Assembly: GCF_000425205.1 (NCBI RefSeq)
Contig: NZ_AULI01000017.1
Coordinates: 1 to 59,578, forward strand
Direction: 5' to 3'
Source of the DNA: Pontibacillus halophilus JSM 076056 = DSM 19796
Lineage (GTDB): Bacteria > Bacillota > Bacilli > Bacillales > BH030062
Length of the DNA stretch: 59,578 nt
This document shows positions 19,401 through 34,163 of this stretch, piece by piece (positions within the stretch are counted from its first letter, which is position 1; each line of letters starts with the position of its first letter). The position numbers and the translations under genes were made by a program. The notes beneath the pieces were generated by a model, which worked only from the letters and a program-made list of their open reading frames with translations, searched no databases and was not told the DNA's origin.

Positions 19401-19901
19401 ATGAGCAAAGTAATCGAACACAAGAAACAGATTGTATCTCAAATTGCTGATCAACTTCAGAACAGCAAATCTACAGTTCTTGTAGACTACCGTGGTCTTT
19501 CTGTTGAAGAAGTGAACGAACTTCGCGGTCAGCTTCGTGAAGCAGGCGTAGAATTCAAAGTGTACAAAAACACAATGACTCGTCGCGCAGCTGCTGAAGC
19601 GGAACTTACTGACCTAAACGACACGCTAGTTGGCCCAACGGCATTGGCATTCTCTGCTGATGATGCGGTTGCACCAGCGAAAGTCCTAAATAACTTTGCG
19701 AAAGAGCACAACGCTCTTGAAATCAAAGGTGGCGTAGTTGAAGGCGGCGTAGCAACAATCGATCAGATTAAAGAGCTTGCTGAACTTCCAAACCACGAAG
19801 GTCTTGTTTCTATGCTTCTATCTGTACTACAAGCACCAATGCGCAACTTCGCGCTTGCGGCTAAAGCAGTTGCAGATCAAAAAGAAGAGCAGGACGCATA
19901 A
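19401..19901 (+). CDS. rplJ: Ribosomal protein L10
   Basis: This 166-residue protein is the base of the L12 stalk. The N-terminal rRNA-binding domain contains [17 protein letters not shown] and [10 protein letters not shown] (about 27-60); the C-terminal helix, ending [13 protein letters not shown], binds L12 dimers. It is the first gene behind the attenuated L10 leader, and its product probably controls that leader. It starts at ATG 19401 after an aataggaggtgg site. Confidence 0.97.
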   Translation: MSKVIEHKKQIVSQIADQLQNSKSTVLVDYRGLSVEEVNELRGQLREAGVEFKVYKNTMTRRAAAEAELTDLNDTLVGPTALAFSADDAVAPAKVLNNFAKEHNALEIKGGVVEGGVATIDQIKELAELPNHEGLVSMLLSVLQAPMRNFALAAKAVADQKEEQDA

Positions 19902-19957
19902 GCAATTCGAAAGAATTGCAAACTAAATACTTTTAACAAATTTAAGGAGGAAAAATC

Positions 19958-20320
19958 ATGACTAACGAACAAATCATTGAAGCGATCAAAGAGATGAACG
20001 TTCTTGAACTTAACGACCTTGTAAAAGCAATTGAAGAAGAATTTGGAGTAACTGCTGCAGCTCCTGTAGCGGTAGCTGGCGGCGGAGCTGCTGAAGCTGC
20101 TGAAGAGCAAACTGAATTCGACGTTGTTCTTGAGAGCGCTGGTTCTTCTAAGATCAAAGTTGTTAAAGCAGTTCGCGAAATCACTGGCCTAGGTCTTAAA
20201 GATGCTAAAGAAGTTGTAGACAACGCTCCTAAAGCACTTAAAGAAGGCGTATCTAAAGAAGAAGCTGACGAAATGAAAGCTAAGCTTGAAGAAGCTGGAG
20301 CTACAATCGAAATTAAGTAA
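19958..20320 (+). CDS. rplL: Ribosomal protein L7/L12
   Basis: This 120-residue acidic stalk protein has an N-terminal dimerisation domain (about 1-33), an alanine/glycine-rich hinge ([18 protein letters not shown], about 34-51) and a C-terminal factor-binding domain ([23 protein letters not shown], about 68-90). It recruits EF-G, EF-Tu and IF2 to the ribosome. A perfect aaggagg site precedes it. A terminator follows. Confidence 0.97.
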   Translation: MTNEQIIEAIKEMNVLELNDLVKAIEEEFGVTAAAPVAVAGGGAAEAAEEQTEFDVVLESAGSSKIKVVKAVREITGLGLKDAKEVVDNAPKALKEGVSKEEADEMKAKLEEAGATIEIK

Positions 20321-20336
20321 GCTTAAAGATAGAAGG

Positions 20337-20371
20337 AGAAAGCTCGCTGACCATCGGCGAGCTTTCCTTTT
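20337..20371 (+). terminator. Terminator after rplL
   Basis: The inverted repeat gaaagctcgc / gcgagctttc is followed by ctttttcc; it closes the rplJ-rplL operon. Confidence 0.88.
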
Positions 20372-20404
20372 TCCTAATGGAATATAAAGAAAAGAGGTTG
20401 CGAC

Positions 20405-21007
20405 ATGACCGAACACTATTATTCCAAGAGTCCTGAAACGAAAAGTGCCAGAGAAGCATGGACGTTTGTATGGGATGGACATAAGCTGCGATTCACGGTA
20501 GACCGTGGTGTCTTTTCTCGGAACGAAGTTGACTTTGGGTCTAGAACATTACTTGAAAGTTTCGAAGCTCCGTCCGTAGAAGGAGACATACTTGACCTTG
20601 GTTGTGGCTATGGGCCAATCGGCATTTCTCTCGGTAAAGTTATTCCAAACCGCAACATCACGATGGTTGATATAAATGAACGCGCTGTTGAACTTGCGAA
20701 AGAAAATGCAGCGAATAACCAAGTATACAACGTAGATATCCTCCAAAGCGATTCCTTTGAAGCAATTGAAGGACGCACCTTCGCAGCTGTTTTAACGAAC
20801 CCCCCTATACGCGCCGGTAAACATGTAGTTCACTCTTTTATAGAACAAAGTTATCATTCATTGCTTGATCATGGTGAACTGTGGGTAGTAATTCAGAAGA
20901 AACAGGGAGCGCCGTCTGCGCAAAAGAAGATGAATGAGCTATTTGGAGAAGTAGAAGTAGTGACCAAGAACAAAGGCTACTATATCCTTAGAGGTAAAAA
21001 GGTTTGA
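20405..21007 (+). CDS. Class I SAM-dependent methyltransferase, RsmC/YbxB family
   Basis: This 200-residue protein has the Rossmann methyltransferase motif I DLGCGYGPIG (about 60-69), an acidic motif II (MVDINERAVELA) and the catalytic NPPI motif (TNPPIRAGK, near 135-143), which marks N-methyltransferases acting on exocyclic amines. It corresponds to B. subtilis YbxB between rplL and rpoB. It is often annotated as a 16S rRNA guanine-N2 methyltransferase by similarity to RsmC, but is shorter than E. coli RsmC and the exact target is not settled from sequence. The rpoB promoter overlaps its stop. Confidence 0.88.
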   Translation: MTEHYYSKSPETKSAREAWTFVWDGHKLRFTVDRGVFSRNEVDFGSRTLLESFEAPSVEGDILDLGCGYGPIGISLGKVIPNRNITMVDINERAVELAKENAANNQVYNVDILQSDSFEAIEGRTFAAVLTNPPIRAGKHVVHSFIEQSYHSLLDHGELWVVIQKKQGAPSAQKKMNELFGEVEVVTKNKGYYILRGKKV

Positions 21008-21032
21008 CTCGACATAGGACTTATGCTAACAT
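21004..21032 (+). promoter_or_regulatory. rpoB-rpoC promoter
   Basis: TTGACT at 21004-21009 overlaps the stop of the methyltransferase gene; after a 17-base spacer comes TAACAT at 21027-21032 with an extended TGC. Confidence 0.75.
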
Positions 21033-21039
21033 TGAAAAA

Positions 21040-21329
21040 TGCCAATATGTGCATTTGTCAAGGGTAAATTTAAAGTTTTAGGTATATTTCACCTATGCAG
21101 GGCAACAATGGTAAAATCGAATGAATTCAAATAGAACTGTGGTTTTGTATGAAACCCTTTTTCTTTTTGTCTAACGTTAGAGAGATTGAAAATATTAGTG
21201 TACATGCTCGTGAAATGCGAGTGTGTTTATATATAATCTTGTTCACAGATATGTGACACAAGACAATTCGTCGTGTACATGTACTTGACGATTTCTTTAT
21301 TAAAATGCTTGATTTGAGGGGTGAATCAG
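21040..21329 (+). promoter_or_regulatory. Long untranslated leader of rpoB
   Basis: About 290 bases without a gene lie between the promoter and rpoB. They hold several inverted repeats: ctcg / cgag near 21208-21222, cttgttcaca / tgtgacacaag at 21238-21264 with one bulge, and aattcgtc / gacgattt flanking the palindrome gtacatgtac near 21266-21296. No strong terminator was found. The region may carry post-transcriptional control of RNA polymerase synthesis, but none is identified by family. Confidence 0.5.
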
Positions 21330-24878
<3,549 letters not shown>

Positions 24879-24943
24879 GACTACTTGTAGCTCGGTAACT
24901 AAGCTTAGGGTAATTCCTGGACACTATAAGGGAGGTAGGCTCC

Positions 24944-27900
24944 TTGCTAGACGTAAATAACTTTGAATATATGAAGATTGGTTTAGCTTCCCCCGATAAG
25001 ATCCGTTCGTGGTCTTACGGGGAGGTTAAAAAGCCTGAAACAATTAACTATCGTACGTTAAAGCCTGAGAAAGATGGCCTTTTCTGTGAACGTATCTTTG
25101 GTCCTACGAAGGATTGGGAATGTCACTGTGGTAAATACAAGCGCGTCCGCTATAAAGGAATCGTTTGTGACCGTTGTGGTGTTGAAGTAACGAAAGCAAA
25201 AGTGCGCCGTGAACGCATGGGACACTTAGAGCTTGCTGCTCCTGTATCTCACATCTGGTATTTCAAAGGTATTCCAAGCCGTATGGGTCTTGTGCTAGAC
25301 ATGTCCCCACGTGCACTTGAAGAAGTTATTTATTTCGCTGCTTACGTCGTGACTGATGCAGGCGACACGGCACTTGAGAAGAAACAACTTCTTTCTGAGA
25401 AAGAATACCGTTCTTACCGTGAGAAATACGGAAACACCTTCACAGCTATGATGGGTGCTGAAGCAATCCGTAGACTTCTACAAGATATTGACTTAGAGAA
25501 AGAAGTAGATGCCTTGAAAGAAGAGCTTAAGACTGCACAAGGACAACGCCGTACTCGTGCGATTAAGCGTCTTGAGGTATTAGAAGCATTCCGTGGTTCT
25601 GGAAACGACCCAGCATGGATGATCATGGATGTTCTTCCAATCATCCCACCTGAGCTTCGTCCAATGGTACAGCTTGATGGTGGTCGTTTTGCAACTTCTG
25701 ACTTGAACGACTTATATCGTCGTGTTATTAACCGTAACAACCGCTTGAAGCGTCTTCTAGATCTTGGAGCGCCAACGATTATCGTTCAGAACGAGAAGCG
25801 TATGCTACAAGAATCTGTCGATGCTCTAATTGATAATGGACGTCGTGGTCGTCCTGTAACTGGACCAGGAAACCGTCCACTTAAATCCCTTTCTCATATG
25901 TTGAAAGGTAAACAAGGTCGTTTCCGTCAGAACTTGCTCGGTAAACGTGTTGACTATTCAGGTCGTTCCGTTATCGTTGTAGGTCCTAGCTTGAAGATGT
26001 ATCAAGTAGGTCTACCGAAAGAAATGGCTCTTGAACTATTCAAACCTTTCGTAATGCGTGAACTTGTAGACCGTGGCTTAGCGCACAACATTAAATCCGC
26101 TAAACGTAAGATTGAACGTCTTCACAACGAAGTTTGGGATGTACTTGAAGAAGTAATCAGAGAACACCCTGTACTTCTTAACCGTGCACCAACACTTCAC
26201 AGACTAGGTATCCAGGCCTTTGAGCCCGTACTAGTTGAAGGACGCGCAATCCGTCTTCACCCACTCGTATGTACGGCTTATAACGCCGACTTTGACGGTG
26301 ACCAAATGGCGGTTCACGTACCTCTTTCTGCTGAAGCACAAGCTGAAGCGCGCATTCTAATGCTAGCAGCTCAAAACATCCTTAACCCTAAGGATGGTAA
26401 GCCAGTTGTTACACCGTCACAGGATATGGTACTTGGTAACTATTACTTGACGTTAGAGCGCCCAGGTTCTGTTGGGGAAGGTATGGTCTTCAAGGATACA
26501 AGTGAAGCGATGACTGCTTACCAAAACGGACATGTACACTTGCATACTCGTGTAGCTGTATACGCTGGCTCCTTGAATAACCAAACGTTTACTGCAGAAC
26601 AAAATGAAAAACTTCTAATGACTACAGTTGGTAAGTTAATATTCAACGAAATCCTACCAGATTCGTTCCCATACATTAACGAGCCTACTCAAAGTAACTT
26701 AGAAGGTGTAACGCCTGAACACTACTTCCTTGATAAAGGGGTAGATGTAAAAGCTGAAATCCTTAAACGTGAAGAAATTCTTCCGTTCAAGAAGAAATAC
26801 CTTGGTAACATCATTGCGGAAGTCTTCAAACGTTTCCAAATTAGTGAAACGTCTAAGATGCTTGACCGTATGAAGGACCTTGGTTTCGCATATTCCACTA
26901 AGGCAGGTATTACAGTTGGTGTATCTGACATCGTGGTACTTCCTGAGAAACAAGAAATTCTTGACGAAGCACAAGAAAAAGTGGATAAAGTTACGAAACA
27001 GTTCCGTCGTGGTTTAATTACAGACGATGAACGTTATGACCGTGTCATTGCAATTTGGTCTGCTGCGAAAGACGATATTCAAGATCGACTCATGCAATCC
27101 TTGGAGAAAACAAACCCAATTTACATGATGTCTGATTCTGGTGCCCGTGGTAACGCATCTAACTTCACTCAGTTAGCTGGTATGCGTGGTCTGATGGCCA
27201 ACCCGGCTGGTAAGATTATCGAACTTCCAATCAAATCAAGTTTCCGTGAAGGTCTAACCGTACTTGAGTACTTTATCTCCACACACGGTGCCCGTAAAGG
27301 TCTTGCCGATACTGCACTGAAGACAGCCGACTCAGGTTACCTGACTCGTCGTCTAGTAGACGTAGCGCAAGATGTTATCGTTCGTGAAGATGAGTGTGAC
27401 ACGGACCGTGGTTTAGAAGTTGCAGCTCTTACAAATGGTAACGAAGTCATTGAACCTCTATATGACCGTCTTGTAGGTCGTACAGCATTCAAGACCGTGT
27501 ACCACCCAGAAACTGGCGAAGTACTTGCATCTCGTAACGAAGTGATCTCTGAAGACCAAGCGAGGATTATTGTCGAAGCTGGTGTTGAACGAGTTACAAT
27601 TCGTTCCGTATTCACATGTACAACTCGTCACGGTGTTTGTAAGAAGTGTTACGGACGTAACCTTGCAACTGGTTCTGAAGTAGAAGTAGGAGAAGCAGTT
27701 GGAATCATCGCAGCTCAATCCATCGGTGAGCCAGGAACGCAGCTTACAATGCGTACGTTCCACACAGGTGGGGTTGCAGGGGATGACATCACACAAGGTC
27801 TTCCTCGTATCCAAGAGTTGTTTGAAGCACGTAATCCGAAAGGTCAAGCGCTCGTTACTGAAATTTATGGTACTGTTGAGTCCGTAAATGAAGTGAAAGA

Positions 27901-28555
27901 GAAGCTAGAAATCGTCGTGCAAGGTGAAGTAGAAAAACGTACGTATAATGCGAACTATGGTGCGCGTATGAAAGTCGCTGTAGGCGACATCGTTGCAGCT
28001 GGTGATGCATTGACGGAAGGTTCTATCGATCCGAAAGAACTTCTTAAGATTCAAGGTCTTGAAGGCGTAGAAGCTTACTTGCTTAAAGAAGTACAGAAAG
28101 TTTACCGTATGCAAGGGGTAGAAATCGGTGACAAACACGTAGAAGTAATGGTTCGCCAAATGCTTCGTAAGATTCGTGTACATGATGCCGGTGATACAGA
28201 TGTACTTCCTGGCTCATTACTTGAAATTCACCAATTTAAAGATGCGAACCGTAACGCTCTTCTTTCTGGAGAGCAGCCAGCTGTTGGCCGTCCGGTCATC
28301 CTTGGTATTACGAAAGCATCTCTTGAGACGGATTCCTTCTTATCAGCAGCATCCTTCCAGGAGACAACTCGTGTCCTTACAGATGCCGCGATTAAAGGGA
28401 AACGTGATGAATTACTCGGCCTGAAAGAGAACGTTATTATCGGTAAACTTGTACCGGCTGGTACGGGGATGCCACGATACCGTAAAATTCAAGCTGAAGG
28501 AGAAGGTTTAGAAGAACCAACTCCGAAAGAAGTTGAAGAACCAACGCAAGCTTAA
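24944..28555 (+). CDS. rpoC: RNA polymerase beta' subunit
   Basis: This 1203-residue catalytic subunit has the N-terminal zinc ribbon (CHCG...CDRCG, about residues 60-78), the active-site NADFDGDQM loop with three metal-binding aspartates (about 447-455), the bridge-helix and trigger-loop region ([19 protein letters not shown], near 734) and a second zinc site ([13 protein letters not shown]). The start is TTG 24944 behind gggaggtagg. It follows rpoB by 65 bases as one operon; no classical terminator follows, only the unusual inverted-repeat promoter region. Confidence 0.97.
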   Translation: MLDVNNFEYMKIGLASPDKIRSWSYGEVKKPETINYRTLKPEKDGLFCERIFGPTKDWECHCGKYKRVRYKGIVCDRCGVEVTKAKVRRERMGHLELAAPVSHIWYFKGIPSRMGLVLDMSPRALEEVIYFAAYVVTDAGDTALEKKQLLSEKEYRSYREKYGNTFTAMMGAEAIRRLLQDIDLEKEVDALKEELKTAQGQRRTRAIKRLEVLEAFRGSGNDPAWMIMDVLPIIPPELRPMVQLDGGRFATSDLNDLYRRVINRNNRLKRLLDLGAPTIIVQNEKRMLQESVDALIDNGRRGRPVTGPGNRPLKSLSHMLKGKQGRFRQNLLGKRVDYSGRSVIVVGPSLKMYQVGLPKEMALELFKPFVMRELVDRGLAHNIKSAKRKIERLHNEVWDVLEEVIREHPVLLNRAPTLHRLGIQAFEPVLVEGRAIRLHPLVCTAYNADFDGDQMAVHVPLSAEAQAEARILMLAAQNILNPKDGKPVVTPSQDMVLGNYYLTLERPGSVGEGMVFKDTSEAMTAYQNGHVHLHTRVAVYAGSLNNQTFTAEQNEKLLMTTVGKLIFNEILPDSFPYINEPTQSNLEGVTPEHYFLDKGVDVKAEILKREEILPFKKKYLGNIIAEVFKRFQISETSKMLDRMKDLGFAYSTKAGITVGVSDIVVLPEKQEILDEAQEKVDKVTKQFRRGLITDDERYDRVIAIWSAAKDDIQDRLMQSLEKTNPIYMMSDSGARGNASNFTQLAGMRGLMANPAGKIIELPIKSSFREGLTVLEYFISTHGARKGLADTALKTADSGYLTRRLVDVAQDVIVREDECDTDRGLEVAALTNGNEVIEPLYDRLVGRTAFKTVYHPETGEVLASRNEVISEDQARIIVEAGVERVTIRSVFTCTTRHGVCKKCYGRNLATGSEVEVGEAVGIIAAQSIGEPGTQLTMRTFHTGGVAGDDITQGLPRIQELFEARNPKGQALVTEIYGTVESVNEVKEKLEIVVQGEVEKRTYNANYGARMKVAVGDIVAAGDALTEGSIDPKELLKIQGLEGVEAYLLKEVQKVYRMQGVEIGDKHVEVMVRQMLRKIRVHDAGDTDVLPGSLLEIHQFKDANRNALLSGEQPAVGRPVILGITKASLETDSFLSAASFQETTRVLTDAAIKGKRDELLGLKENVIIGKLVPAGTGMPRYRKIQAEGEGLEEPTPKEVEEPTQA

Positions 28556-28585
28556 TGGTTGTGTAATAAACAAGGAATAAATGTA

Positions 28586-28661
28586 GGGAGCATCTTGAAA
28601 AAATCCCTGGGGGAACATTGACATTCCCCTAGGGGAGTGATACTATATTCAAGGTGCTTCC
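28586..28661 (+). promoter_or_regulatory. Promoter with nested palindromes ahead of the L7Ae-str genes
   Basis: TTGACA (28618-28623), a 17-base spacer and TACTAT (28641-28646) form a strong promoter; alternatively TATATT at 28644-28649 gives a 20-base spacer. The spacer contains the perfect 12-bp palindrome TCCCCTAGGGGA (28625-28636). The -35 lies in the loop of a larger inverted repeat, ccctgggggaa (28605-28615) with ttcccctaggg (28624-28634), and an outer imperfect pair ggagcatcttgaa / ttcaaggtgcttcc flanks it. The layout resembles MerR-family promoters but could also be an RNA hairpin ending rpoC. Confidence 0.7.
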
Positions 28662-28693
28662 ATTAATCCTTGTTACTTTGGAGGATATGCTTC

Positions 28694-28945
28694 ATGTCTT
28701 ATGAAAAAGTAGCAGAGGCTAAACCCAATATTGTTATTGGAATGAAACAAACCCTAAAAGCCATGAAACTTGGTGGTATTAAAGAAGTTGTGGTTGCTGA
28801 TGACGCAGATCAGCATGTCACTGACAAAGTGGTGCGACTTGCAAAGGAACTAACAACTCCGGTTTCACACGTTGATTCCATGCAACGCCTAGGTGAAGCA
28901 TGTGGGATTGATGTTGGAGCAGCAGTTGTATCGATAAAGCAATAG
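28694..28945 (+). CDS. rplGB: L7Ae-family K-turn RNA-binding protein (YbxF type)
   Basis: This 83-residue protein of the L7Ae/L30e fold begins [20 protein letters not shown] and keeps the DDADQHVT and [14 protein letters not shown] segments. YbxF binds kink-turn RNA in B. subtilis and associates with ribosomes; its role is otherwise unclear. ATG 28694 follows ggaggatatgc. It lies between rpoC and rpsL, the conserved position, and is probably read with the str genes. Confidence 0.92.
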   Translation: MSYEKVAEAKPNIVIGMKQTLKAMKLGGIKEVVVADDADQHVTDKVVRLAKELTTPVSHVDSMQRLGEACGIDVGAAVVSIKQ

Positions 28946-29040
28946 AGTTTTGGTGCGAATGCACGAAAGCTTTGTTTTTTGCTTTTTTATGAACCACCTG
29001 GATGTGTGGTATTAATAATTTCCGAAGGGAGGATATCGTA

Positions 29041-29454
29041 ATGCCTACTATTAACCAATTAGTACGTAAGGGTCGTGTTTCTAAAACGAAACAGTCTGAC
29101 TCTCCAGCACTTAACAAAGGGTACAACAGTCTTCGTAAGAAGTACACTGACCTTTCTTCTCCACAAAAACGTGGTGTTTGTACTCGTGTAGGTACTATGA
29201 CACCTAAGAAGCCGAACTCCGCGCTTCGTAAATATGCTCGTGTACGTCTTACAAACGGAATTGAAGTTACAGCTTACATTCCTGGTATTGGACACAACCT
29301 ACAAGAGCACAGCGTAGTTCTTATTCGCGGTGGACGTGTTAAGGACTTACCTGGTGTGCGTTACCACATCGTACGTGGTGCGCTTGACACATCTGGTGTT
29401 GAAGGTCGTATGCAAGGCCGTTCTAAATACGGTGCTAAACGTCCTAAGAAATAA
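29041..29454 (+). CDS. rpsL: Ribosomal protein S12
   Basis: This 137-residue protein of the 30S decoding centre has the conserved [20 protein letters not shown] and [19 protein letters not shown] loops. The lysines in these loops where streptomycin resistance usually arises are unaltered. ATG 29041 follows gaagggaggatat. It is the first str-operon gene proper (rpsL-rpsG-fusA-tuf). The 95-base gap upstream holds a weak aaagc / gcttttt repeat and an accac / gtggt hairpin. Confidence 0.97.
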   Translation: MPTINQLVRKGRVSKTKQSDSPALNKGYNSLRKKYTDLSSPQKRGVCTRVGTMTPKKPNSALRKYARVRLTNGIEVTAYIPGIGHNLQEHSVVLIRGGRVKDLPGVRYHIVRGALDTSGVEGRMQGRSKYGAKRPKK

Positions 29455-29498
29455 TAAACGAATCATAATAACTTGAACCACTGAAAGGAGGAACCCGT

Positions 29499-29969
29499 AT
29501 GCCACGTAAAGGACCGGTACCAAAGCGTGATGTGCTTCCAGATCCGATTTACAACTCTAAGCTTGTAACTCGTCTAATCAACCAAATCATGGTTGACGGT
29601 AAGCGCGGTAAAGCTCAAAAAATTCTTTATAGCGCGTTCGAACTTGTACAAGAACGTAGTGGAAACGATGCTATGGAAACTTTCGAACAAGCACTTAAAA
29701 ATGTAATGCCAGTACTTGAGGTAAGAGCTCGCCGTGTAGGTGGATCTAACTACCAAGTACCAGTAGAAGTTCGTCCAGAGCGTCGTCAAGCTCTAGGTCT
29801 TCGTTGGGTAGTAAACTACTCCCGTCTACGCGGAGAGAAGACAATGGAAGAGCGTCTTGCTAACGAAATTCTTGATGCTGCAAACAACACAGGCGCAGCT
29901 GTTAAGAAACGTGAAGACACTCATAAGATGGCTGAAGCAAACAAAGCATTTGCTCACTATCGTTGGTAA
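29499..29969 (+). CDS. rpsG: Ribosomal protein S7
   Basis: This 156-residue primary 16S-binding protein organises the head of the 30S subunit near the E site. Conserved segments are [18 protein letters not shown] at the start, GKRGKAQKI, the beta hairpin [19 protein letters not shown] (about 77-95) and AHYRW at the C-terminus. It follows rpsL by 44 bases with a gaaaggagg site. Confidence 0.97.
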   Translation: MPRKGPVPKRDVLPDPIYNSKLVTRLINQIMVDGKRGKAQKILYSAFELVQERSGNDAMETFEQALKNVMPVLEVRARRVGGSNYQVPVEVRPERRQALGLRWVVNYSRLRGEKTMEERLANEILDAANNTGAAVKKREDTHKMAEANKAFAHYRW

Positions 29970-30011
29970 TATTCAAAACAAAACACCCCAATATAGGAAG
30001 GAGAAAGAACC

Positions 30012-32090
30012 ATGCCAAGAGAGTTCTCCTTGGAAAAGACGCGTAATATCGGTATCATGGCCCACATCGACGCTGGTAAGACCACTGCTACCGAGCGTAT
30101 CCTTTTCTACACTGGGCGTATCCACAAGTTAGGTGAAACACACGAAGGTGCTTCCCAAATGGACTGGATGTCCCAAGAACAAGAACGCGGTATTACGATC
30201 ACTTCCGCTGCAACTACTGCAGAATGGAAAGATCACCGCATCAACATTATCGATACACCTGGACACGTAGACTTCACTGTTGAAGTTGAACGTTCTCTTC
30301 GTGTACTTGACGGTTCTGTTGCTGTACTTGACGCCCAATCCGGTGTTGAGCCACAGACAGAAACGGTTTGGCGTCAGGCAACCACTTACGGCGTACCACG
30401 TATTGTTTTCGTAAACAAAATGGACAAAGTAGGTGCTGACTTCCTATATTCCGTTGGTACTCTTCAAGATCGTCTTGGTGCAAATGCGCACCCTATCCAG
30501 CTACCAATCGGTGCTGAAGACCACTTTGAAGGTGTTATTGACCTTATCGGTATGCAAGCTTACTTCTACTTGGATGATTTAGGTACACGTGCTGAAGCTC
30601 GTGATATTCCTGAAGAATACAAAGAGCAAGCTGAAGAATACCGTGGCAGCTTAATCGAAGCTGTTTCAGAGTCTAACGAAGAACTTATGATGAAATATCT
30701 AGAAGGTGAAGAAATTACAAACGAAGAGTTGATGGCTGCTATTCGTACAGCTACAACAAACGTTGATTTCTACCCAGTTCTTTGTGGTTCTGCCTTTAAG
30801 AACAAAGGTGTTCAACTTCTAATTGATGCGGTACTAGATTACCTACCATCTCCACTAGATGTTAAACCAATCGAAGGTTTCGTACCTCGTACTGAAGAAG
30901 AAGTCGTTCGTAAGGCTGACGATAAAGAGCCATTCTCTGCTCTTGCCTTTAAGGTTATGACAGACCCTTACGTTGGTAAACTTACATTCTTCCGTGTTTA
31001 CTCTGGTGTTCTTTCTTCTGGTTCTTACGTTCGTAACTCTACGAAAGATAAGCGTGAGCGTGTGGGTCGTCTTCTACAGATGCACGCAAACTCTCGTGAA
31101 GAGATTTCAGAAGTTTATGCTGGTGACATCGCTGCAGCAGTAGGTCTTAAAGACACTGCGACAGGTGACACTCTATGTGATGAGAAGAATCTTGTTATTC
31201 TTGAGTCTATGGAATTCCCTGATCCAGTTATCTCTGTTGCAATTGAGCCGAAGTCTAAAGCAGACCAAGATAAGATGGGTATCGCTCTAGCTAAGCTAGC
31301 AGAAGAAGACCCTACATTTAAGACTGAAACAAACGAAGAGACTGGTCAGACGATCATCTCCGGTATGGGTGAACTTCACCTAGACGTTATCGTTTCTCGT
31401 CTTAAAGAAGAATTCAAAGTTGAAGCGAACATCGGTAACCCACAGGTTGCATACCGTGAAACGTTCCGTGGTACTGCGGACGTTGAAGGTAAGTTCGTAC
31501 GTCAGTCCGGTGGTCGTGGTCAATACGGTCACGTATGGATGACGTTCGAGCCTAACGAAGAAGGCGCTGGCTTTGAGTTCACAAACAAAATCGTCGGTGG
31601 TACTATTCCAAAAGACTACATCAACTCCATACAACAAGGTGTTGAAGAAGCAATGGACAATGGTGTTGTTGCCGGTTATCCACTAATCGACATCAAAGCA
31701 ACACTATTCGATGGTTCTTACCACGATGTTGACTCTAGTGAAATGGCTTATAAAGTTGCCGCTTCTATGGCACTTAAAGAAGCTAAGAACAAGTGTAAAC
31801 CTGTTCTTCTAGAGCCAATGATGAAAGTAGAGATTGTCATTCCAGAAGAATACATGGGAGACATCATGGGAGACGTAACATCCCGTCGTGGACGTGTTGA
31901 TGGTATGGATACTCGTGGCTCTGCTCAGCTTGTAAAAGCATATGTACCACTTTCTGAAATGTTCGGTTACGCAACAGCCCTACGTTCTAACACGCAAGGT
32001 CGTGGCGCGTATACAATGCACTTCAGCCACTATGAAGAAGTGCCGAAGAGCATCTCTGAAGAAATCGTTAAGAAAAATTCTGGTCAATAA
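30012..32090 (+). CDS. fusA: Elongation factor G
   Basis: This 692-residue translational GTPase drives tRNA-mRNA translocation and, with RRF, ribosome recycling. G1 AHIDAGKTT (about 17-25), switch [10 protein letters not shown]3 DTPGH and G4 NKMD are all present, followed by domains II-V, including [11 protein letters not shown] in domain IV and SRRGRVDGM in domain V. Length equals B. subtilis EF-G. It has an aaggagaaag ribosome-binding site. A hairpin-rich gap separates it from tuf. Confidence 0.98.
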   Translation: MPREFSLEKTRNIGIMAHIDAGKTTATERILFYTGRIHKLGETHEGASQMDWMSQEQERGITITSAATTAEWKDHRINIIDTPGHVDFTVEVERSLRVLDGSVAVLDAQSGVEPQTETVWRQATTYGVPRIVFVNKMDKVGADFLYSVGTLQDRLGANAHPIQLPIGAEDHFEGVIDLIGMQAYFYLDDLGTRAEARDIPEEYKEQAEEYRGSLIEAVSESNEELMMKYLEGEEITNEELMAAIRTATTNVDFYPVLCGSAFKNKGVQLLIDAVLDYLPSPLDVKPIEGFVPRTEEEVVRKADDKEPFSALAFKVMTDPYVGKLTFFRVYSGVLSSGSYVRNSTKDKRERVGRLLQMHANSREEISEVYAGDIAAAVGLKDTATGDTLCDEKNLVILESMEFPDPVISVAIEPKSKADQDKMGIALAKLAEEDPTFKTETNEETGQTIISGMGELHLDVIVSRLKEEFKVEANIGNPQVAYRETFRGTADVEGKFVRQSGGRGQYGHVWMTFEPNEEGAGFEFTNKIVGGTIPKDYINSIQQGVEEAMDNGVVAGYPLIDIKATLFDGSYHDVDSSEMAYKVAASMALKEAKNKCKPVLLEPMMKVEIVIPEEYMGDIMGDVTSRRGRVDGMDTRGSAQLVKAYVPLSEMFGYATALRSNTQGRGAYTMHFSHYEEVPKSISEEIVKKNSGQ

Positions 32091-32119
32091 TTGATTTTTT
32101 GACTTTCATCAAGTATAAC
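32091..32119 (+). promoter_or_regulatory. Candidate tuf promoter
   Basis: TTGATT at 32091-32096, a 17-base spacer and TATAAC at 32114-32119 begin right after the fusA stop and could add extra tuf transcription. Confidence 0.55.
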
Positions 32120-32123
32120 TTGT

Positions 32124-32177
32124 ATTGTAAGCTTAGAAGTAACTGTGTTTTAAGAGCACATTGCTTCTAAGCACAAT
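32124..32177 (+). promoter_or_regulatory. Long hairpin in the fusA-tuf gap
   Basis: The arms attgt-aagcttagaagtaactgtg and cacattgcttctaagcacaat pair over roughly 18 positions with small bulges and a loop of about 8 bases. There is no following T-run, so it is not a standard terminator. It would lie near the 5' end of any transcript from the tuf promoter or at the fusA-tuf junction. Confidence 0.6.
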
Positions 32178-32226
32178 ATAAATTGTTTAAAAATACATTT
32201 TTCATATCTAAAGGAGGAAGTTTTCA

Positions 32227-33417
32227 ATGGCAAAGGAAAAATTTGACCGTTCCAAGTCCCACGTAAACATTGGGACAATTGGACACGTTGACCATGGTAA
32301 AACTACACTAACAGCAGCAATCACTACAGTGCTTCACCAGCGTTCTGGCGAAGGTACTGCAATGGCATACGACCAAATCGACGGTGCTCCTGAAGAGCGC
32401 GAGCGTGGAATCACAATCGCAACAGCTCACGTTGAGTACGAAACTGAAAGCCGTCACTATGCACACGTTGACTGCCCAGGCCACGCTGACTATGTTAAAA
32501 ACATGATCACTGGTGCTGCGCAAATGGACGGAGCTATCCTAGTAGTATCCGCAGCTGATGGCCCAATGCCACAAACTCGTGAGCACATCCTACTTTCTCG
32601 TCAGGTTGGTGTTCCAGCGATCGTTGTATTCCTAAACAAATGTGACATGGTAGACGACGAAGAGCTACTTGAACTAGTAGAAATGGAAGTACGTGACCTT
32701 CTATCTGAGTATGACTTCCCAGGCGATGACGTACCAGTAGTTAAAGGTTCTGCTCTTAAAGCACTTGAAGGCGAAGAGCAATACGTAAACGCAATCTACG
32801 AACTAATGGATGAAGTTGATGCTTACATCCCAACTCCAGAGCGTGAGCACGACAAGCCATTCATGATGCCAGTTGAGGACGTATTCTCTATCACTGGTCG
32901 TGGTACTGTTGCTACAGGCCGTGTTGAGCGTGGAACTATCAAAGTCGGTGACGAAGTTGAAGTTATCGGTATGGCTGATGAGAAATCTAAGACTACTGTA
33001 ACTGGTGTTGAAATGTTCCGTAAGCTTCTTGACTATGCAGAAGCAGGCGACAACATTGGTGCTCTTCTTCGTGGTGTTAGCCGCGACGACATCAAACGTG
33101 GTCAGGTTCTAGCTCATCCTGGTTCTATCACTCCTCACCACAAGTACAAAGCTGAGGTTTATGTACTTTCTAAAGATGAGGGTGGTCGTCACACTCCATT
33201 CTTCAACAACTATCGTCCACAGTTCTACTTCCGTACAACTGACGTAACTGGCGTTATCACTCTACCTGAAGGCGTAGAGATGGTTATGCCTGGCGATAAC
33301 GTTGAAATGGACGTTGAACTTATTTCAACAGTAGCAATCGAAGAGGGAACTAAGTTCTCTATCCGTGAAGGTGGCCGTACTGTAGGCGCTGGCGTTGTTG
33401 CTACAATCGTTGAGTAA
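32227..33417 (+). CDS. tuf: Elongation factor Tu
   Basis: This 396-residue GTPase delivers aminoacyl-tRNA to the ribosomal A site. It has G1 GHVDHGKTT (about 18-26), the switch I segment ERERGITI, G3 DCPGH, G4 NKCD and domains 2-3 ([21 protein letters not shown]). Codon choice is extreme: by hand count all 22 leucines are CTT (12) or CTA (10). It starts at ATG 32227 after a consensus aaaggagg and is followed by a terminator, which ends the str transcript. Confidence 0.98.
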   Translation: MAKEKFDRSKSHVNIGTIGHVDHGKTTLTAAITTVLHQRSGEGTAMAYDQIDGAPEERERGITIATAHVEYETESRHYAHVDCPGHADYVKNMITGAAQMDGAILVVSAADGPMPQTREHILLSRQVGVPAIVVFLNKCDMVDDEELLELVEMEVRDLLSEYDFPGDDVPVVKGSALKALEGEEQYVNAIYELMDEVDAYIPTPEREHDKPFMMPVEDVFSITGRGTVATGRVERGTIKVGDEVEVIGMADEKSKTTVTGVEMFRKLLDYAEAGDNIGALLRGVSRDDIKRGQVLAHPGSITPHHKYKAEVYVLSKDEGGRHTPFFNNYRPQFYFRTTDVTGVITLPEGVEMVMPGDNVEMDVELISTVAIEEGTKFSIREGGRTVGAGVVATIVE

Positions 33418-33430
33418 TAAACTTCTTATT

Positions 33431-33468
33431 AAAGAGTAGCAGGTGATCCTGCTGCTCTTTTTTGTATT
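33431..33468 (+). terminator. Terminator after tuf
   Basis: agagtagcagg pairs with cctgctgctct around a four-base loop and is followed by TTTTTTGTATTTT. Confidence 0.92.
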
Positions 33469-33589
33469 TTATAATGCGAGTGGGGTTGCTCTTTCTATGT
33501 AACGGAATACTTCTTACTTATATAATATGAAGATTCTTGATGAATCATTATAGAAAGCTTTGAGAATTGCGTGAAATCGACCCACCTCC

Positions 33590-33618
33590 TTGAAATACCC
33601 AGATATTCTTTGTATAAT
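33590..33618 (+). promoter_or_regulatory. S10 operon promoter P1
   Basis: TTGAAA at 33590-33595, a 17-base spacer and a perfect TATAAT at 33613-33618. Confidence 0.88.
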
Positions 33619-33659
33619 ACAAAAAGTGCTTCTTCGTGAATATAAATTAATTTCATGGG

Positions 33660-33688
33660 TTGCATTCACTACCAATTTTATTTATAAT
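33660..33688 (+). promoter_or_regulatory. S10 operon promoter P2
   Basis: TTGCAT at 33660-33665, a 17-base spacer and a perfect TATAAT at 33683-33688, 70 bases after P1. Confidence 0.8.
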
Positions 33689-33694
33689 GAATAA

Positions 33695-34133
<439 letters not shown>

Positions 34134-34163
34134 ACTATACGAAATTAATAGGAGGTGTGACGG

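Noticed and set aside
28961-28990. Terminator between rplGB and rpsL
   Set aside because: The aaagc / gctttttt repeat has a weak five-base stem with a T-rich loop; it may end some transcripts but is too weak to call.
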